A stretch of DNA of 6,655 bases from an uncultured Faecalibacterium sp. (GTDB lineage: Bacteria; Bacillota; Clostridia; Oscillospirales; Ruminococcaceae): positions 1 to 6,655 of the forward strand of contig CAAHET010000111.1 in assembly GCA_900772565.1 (NCBI GenBank). The letters run 5' to 3'. Under the pieces are notes generated by a model. It was not told the DNA's origin. It did no database searches and saw only the letters and a program-made list of their open reading frames with translations. This document shows positions 4,604 to 6,655 of the stretch, piece after piece. A program made the position numbers and the translations under genes. The number at the start of each line of letters is the position of its first letter. Within the stretch, counting starts at the first letter, position 1.

Positions 4604-6655
4604 AGGCCGGGCGACCCTGTCTGCCCAACAGACAATCCCGTATCTGTCCATGCACCCGGACGGTGTGTGCAAGCTCCCGGGTGGGCTCTATACAAAAACC
4701 GTGGAATATGAGGACATCAATTACTCCGTGGCATCCACCGAGGATCAGACCGCCATATTCAGCGGATGGAGCTCATTCCTCAACTACTTTGACAGTTCGC
4801 TGCCGTTCCAGCTTTCCTTTATCAACCGCCGTTCTCATTCCCGCAGCCGCTATCAGGTCAATATCCCGAAAGCGGATGACAACTATAACAGCGTCCGGGA
4901 CGAGTTTACCGGGATGCTGAAAAATCAGATTGCCAAAAGCAACAACGGTATTGAGCGCTCAAAATACATCACCTTTGGCATACCCGCCGAGGGGATTACG
5001 GAGGCACGGCCCCGTCTGGAGCGTGTGGAGGCCGATGTCATGGGAAACTTTAAGCGGCTGGGCGTTCCCTCGGAGCCGATGGACGGGCGGGCCCGCCTTG
5101 CGCTGCTTCATAGCCAGATGCATCCGGGGAGCCGCGAGGCGTTCCGCTTTTCGTGGAAAGACATCCCACAGACCGGGCTTGGCACAAAAGACTTTATTGC
5201 CCCGGACAGTCTCGACTTCCGCCAGTCCCGCACATTCCGTATCGGCCAGTATTGGGGCGCGGTGTCCTACTTGCAGATTATGGCATCGGAGCTTTCGGAT
5301 AAGCTGCTGGCGGAAATCTTGGAGCTGGATGCGGAAATGACCGTGACCATGCACATTCAGACCGTGGATCAGCTCAAGGCAATCAAGACCATCAAGGGGA
5401 AAATCTCGGACATCGGAAAAATGAAAGTGGAGGAACAGAGAAAGGCTGTGCGCTCCGGCTATGACCCGGACATTCTTCCCCCTGACCTGATCACATTCAG
5501 CAAGGACGCGGCGGAGCTTCTGGCCGATCTGCAGTCCCGCAATGAGCGAATGTTTCTGCTGACCTTTACGGTGGTAAACCTTGCTCCTACCCGCCAGCGG
5601 CTGGAAAACGATGTGTTTACCGTGGGCGGCATCGCGCAGAAATACAACTGCGCTCTGCGCCGTCTGGACTGGCAACAGGAACAGGGCTTTGTTTCCTCGT
5701 TGGCCCTTGGTTACAACGAGGTAGAAATCCAGCGCGGTATGACCACCAGCTCCACAGCCATCTTTATTCCTTTTATGACAAGGGAGCTCCGCATGGCTGG
5801 GCAGGCCCTCTACTATGGCATGAACGCACTTTCTCACAATGTCATCATGGCTGACCGCAAAAAGCTGAAATCGGCAAACGGGATGTATTTGGGCTCTACG
5901 GGCTCCGGCAAGAGCTTTGCCGCAAAGCGCGAGCTCTTGAATGTGTTTCTCACCATCCCGAAGGATCGGATCATCGTGGTCGACCCGATGGGCGAATACG
6001 CTCCGCTGGTGCGAAGGCTGGGCGGCCAGGTGATCGAGATTGCCCCGGACAGCCCGCACCACCTCAATCCGATGGATGTGGAGCTCAATATGGCCGCCGG
6101 AGAAAGCCCGCTTTCCATGAAGGCGGATTTTCTTTTGTCCCTATGCGAGCTGGTGGTCGGCGGCAAGGAAGGTTTGCAGCCCATTGAAAAGACGGTCATT
6201 GACCGCTGTGTGCGTTTGGTGTATCGGGAGCAGGCGCTCGGACTGGAAACCGCAAAAACACCGTTGTTGCAGGATTTGTACGAAGAGCTCTTACGCCAGC
6301 CGGAGCCCGAAGCCCGGCGCGTGGCAACTGCCTTAGAGCTTTATTGCACAGGCTCCCTCAATCTCTTTAACCATCCTACCAACGTCAAGACGGACAGCCG
6401 TGTGGTGTGCATCGTTCTGAAAAACATGGGCGAAAACCTTAGAAAGATTGCAATGCACATCACAAATGAGTTTGTTTCGCAGGCGGTGGATCAGAACTTC
6501 CACGAGGGTGCGGCGACTTGGTGCTACTTTGACGAGTTTCATATTCTGCTCCGCGATCCACTGACGGCCAGCTACTTTGTAGCGGTCTGGAAAATGCTGC
6601 GTAAAAAAGGATGTGTGCCGTCTGCTTTGACGCAGAACGTCAAAGACCTTTTGGC
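4560..6655 (+). CDS. VirB4-like conjugation ATPase (3' end outside window)
   Basis: The frame is open from TTG 4560 to the window end (698 complete codons). VirB4 proteins are T4SS ATPases at the inner membrane that power channel assembly and substrate transfer. The start is basic (KNTKKKNGAAAKGKGR). The N-terminal half, about 20-430, is the less conserved domain. The ATPase domain carries Walker A GSTGSGKS at 445-452, the VirB4-typical VVDPMGEY at about 473-480, Walker B CYFDEFHILL at about 655-664 with D658/E659, and LTQNVKDLL at about 690-698, a conserved post-Walker B block. The catalytic core visible is intact and only a C-terminal portion is missing. The gene overlaps the PrgI-family gene by 44 nt, matching the usual VirB3-VirB4 adjacency. 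A long reverse-strand open frame across 4959-6062 is a shadow of this gene. Confidence 0.95.
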   Translation, partial: MKNTKKKNGAAAKGKGRATLSAQQTIPYLSMHPDGVCKLPGGLYTKTVEYEDINYSVASTEDQTAIFSGWSSFLNYFDSSLPFQLSFINRRSHSRSRYQVNIPKADDNYNSVRDEFTGMLKNQIAKSNNGIERSKYITFGIPAEGITEARPRLERVEADVMGNFKRLGVPSEPMDGRARLALLHSQMHPGSREAFRFSWKDIPQTGLGTKDFIAPDSLDFRQSRTFRIGQYWGAVSYLQIMASELSDKLLAEILELDAEMTVTMHIQTVDQLKAIKTIKGKISDIGKMKVEEQRKAVRSGYDPDILPPDLITFSKDAAELLADLQSRNERMFLLTFTVVNLAPTRQRLENDVFTVGGIAQKYNCALRRLDWQQEQGFVSSLALGYNEVEIQRGMTTSSTAIFIPFMTRELRMAGQALYYGMNALSHNVIMADRKKLKSANGMYLGSTGSGKSFAAKRELLNVFLTIPKDRIIVVDPMGEYAPLVRRLGGQVIEIAPDSPHHLNPMDVELNMAAGESPLSMKADFLLSLCELVVGGKEGLQPIEKTVIDRCVRLVYREQALGLETAKTPLLQDLYEELLRQPEPEARRVATALELYCTGSLNLFNHPTNVKTDSRVVCIVLKNMGENLRKIAMHITNEFVSQAVDQNFHEGAATWCYFDEFHILLRDPLTASYFVAVWKMLRKKGCVPSALTQNVKDLL

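Noticed and set aside
3774..6050. CCCCGGACAG recurring three times (near 3777, 5201 and 6043)
   Set aside because: Each copy encodes the same short peptide, APDS, in the same frame, so it is explained by protein sequence and codon preference.
4959..6062. Long reverse-strand open frame of 367 codons
   Set aside because: It lies fully inside the VirB4-like gene, whose motifs are unmistakable. The reverse translation shows no recognisable domain and is typical of a GC-rich shadow frame.
1493..6290. Eight GAGCTC sites (for example 1493, 3429, 4100, 4769, 5784, 5931, 6081, 6285), more than expected by chance
   Set aside because: Most of those checked reflect codon preference for Glu-Leu (GAG CTC) in coding sequence; there is no spacing pattern and no reason to link it to the methyltransferases.
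1..6655. CRISPR array, tRNA or rRNA gene, insertion sequence, element attachment site
   Set aside because: I saw no spaced direct-repeat array, RNA-gene pattern, transposase or terminal inverted repeats; the window is nearly all coding for the transfer operon.

Overview
The window is an internal segment of the conjugation (type IV secretion, T4SS) operon of an integrative and conjugative element from a Gram-positive host. I infer a gut clostridial host (Oscillospiraceae/Ruminococcaceae or Lachnospiraceae type). The grounds are the gene order, the Maff2 and PrgI families, the moderately GC-rich composition and the strong AAAGGAGG-type ribosome binding sites. The gene set resembles the Tn1549/CTn2-CTn5 group of Firmicutes elements. 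No integrase, relaxase, attachment site or host flank is present, so the element's ends and insertion site cannot be read here.

All genes are on the + strand and tightly packed. Region 1 (1-936) is the 3' part of a VirD4/TraG-type coupling ATPase. A gene-free gap (937-1031) follows, with three successive hairpins, one of them a good intrinsic terminator. Region 2 (1032-2869) holds a Maff2-family small membrane protein, a VirB6/TrbL-like polytopic channel protein and a protein with a SpoVG-like domain. Region 3 (2859-4210) is a pair of DNA methyltransferase genes of two different classes, a beta-type N4/N6 enzyme (DPPY) and an MT-A70 enzyme (DPPW). Region 4 (4214 to window end) holds a PrgI-family (VirB3-like) protein and a VirB4-like ATPase that runs off the window.

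The VirD4, VirB6, VirB3 and VirB4 homologues with Maff2 make up the membrane and energy core of a DNA-transfer machine. The methyltransferases have no restriction endonuclease beside them. They probably modify the element or host DNA, for example to protect transferred DNA, rather than form a classical restriction-modification pair.

Three things stand out. (1) A 23-bp palindrome (10-bp arms, 3-nt loop, invariant right arm) occurs three times: once in the intergenic gap, once just inside the start of the first methyltransferase and once just inside the end of the second. The two coding copies lie in different reading frames, so the DNA or RNA rather than a peptide is being kept. (2) Those two copies bracket the methyltransferase pair almost symmetrically, as if it were an exchangeable cassette. 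(3) The MT-A70 gene has no ATG, GTG or TTG upstream of its catalytic DPPW motif, so it must start at ATC or ATT, or it has lost its start.
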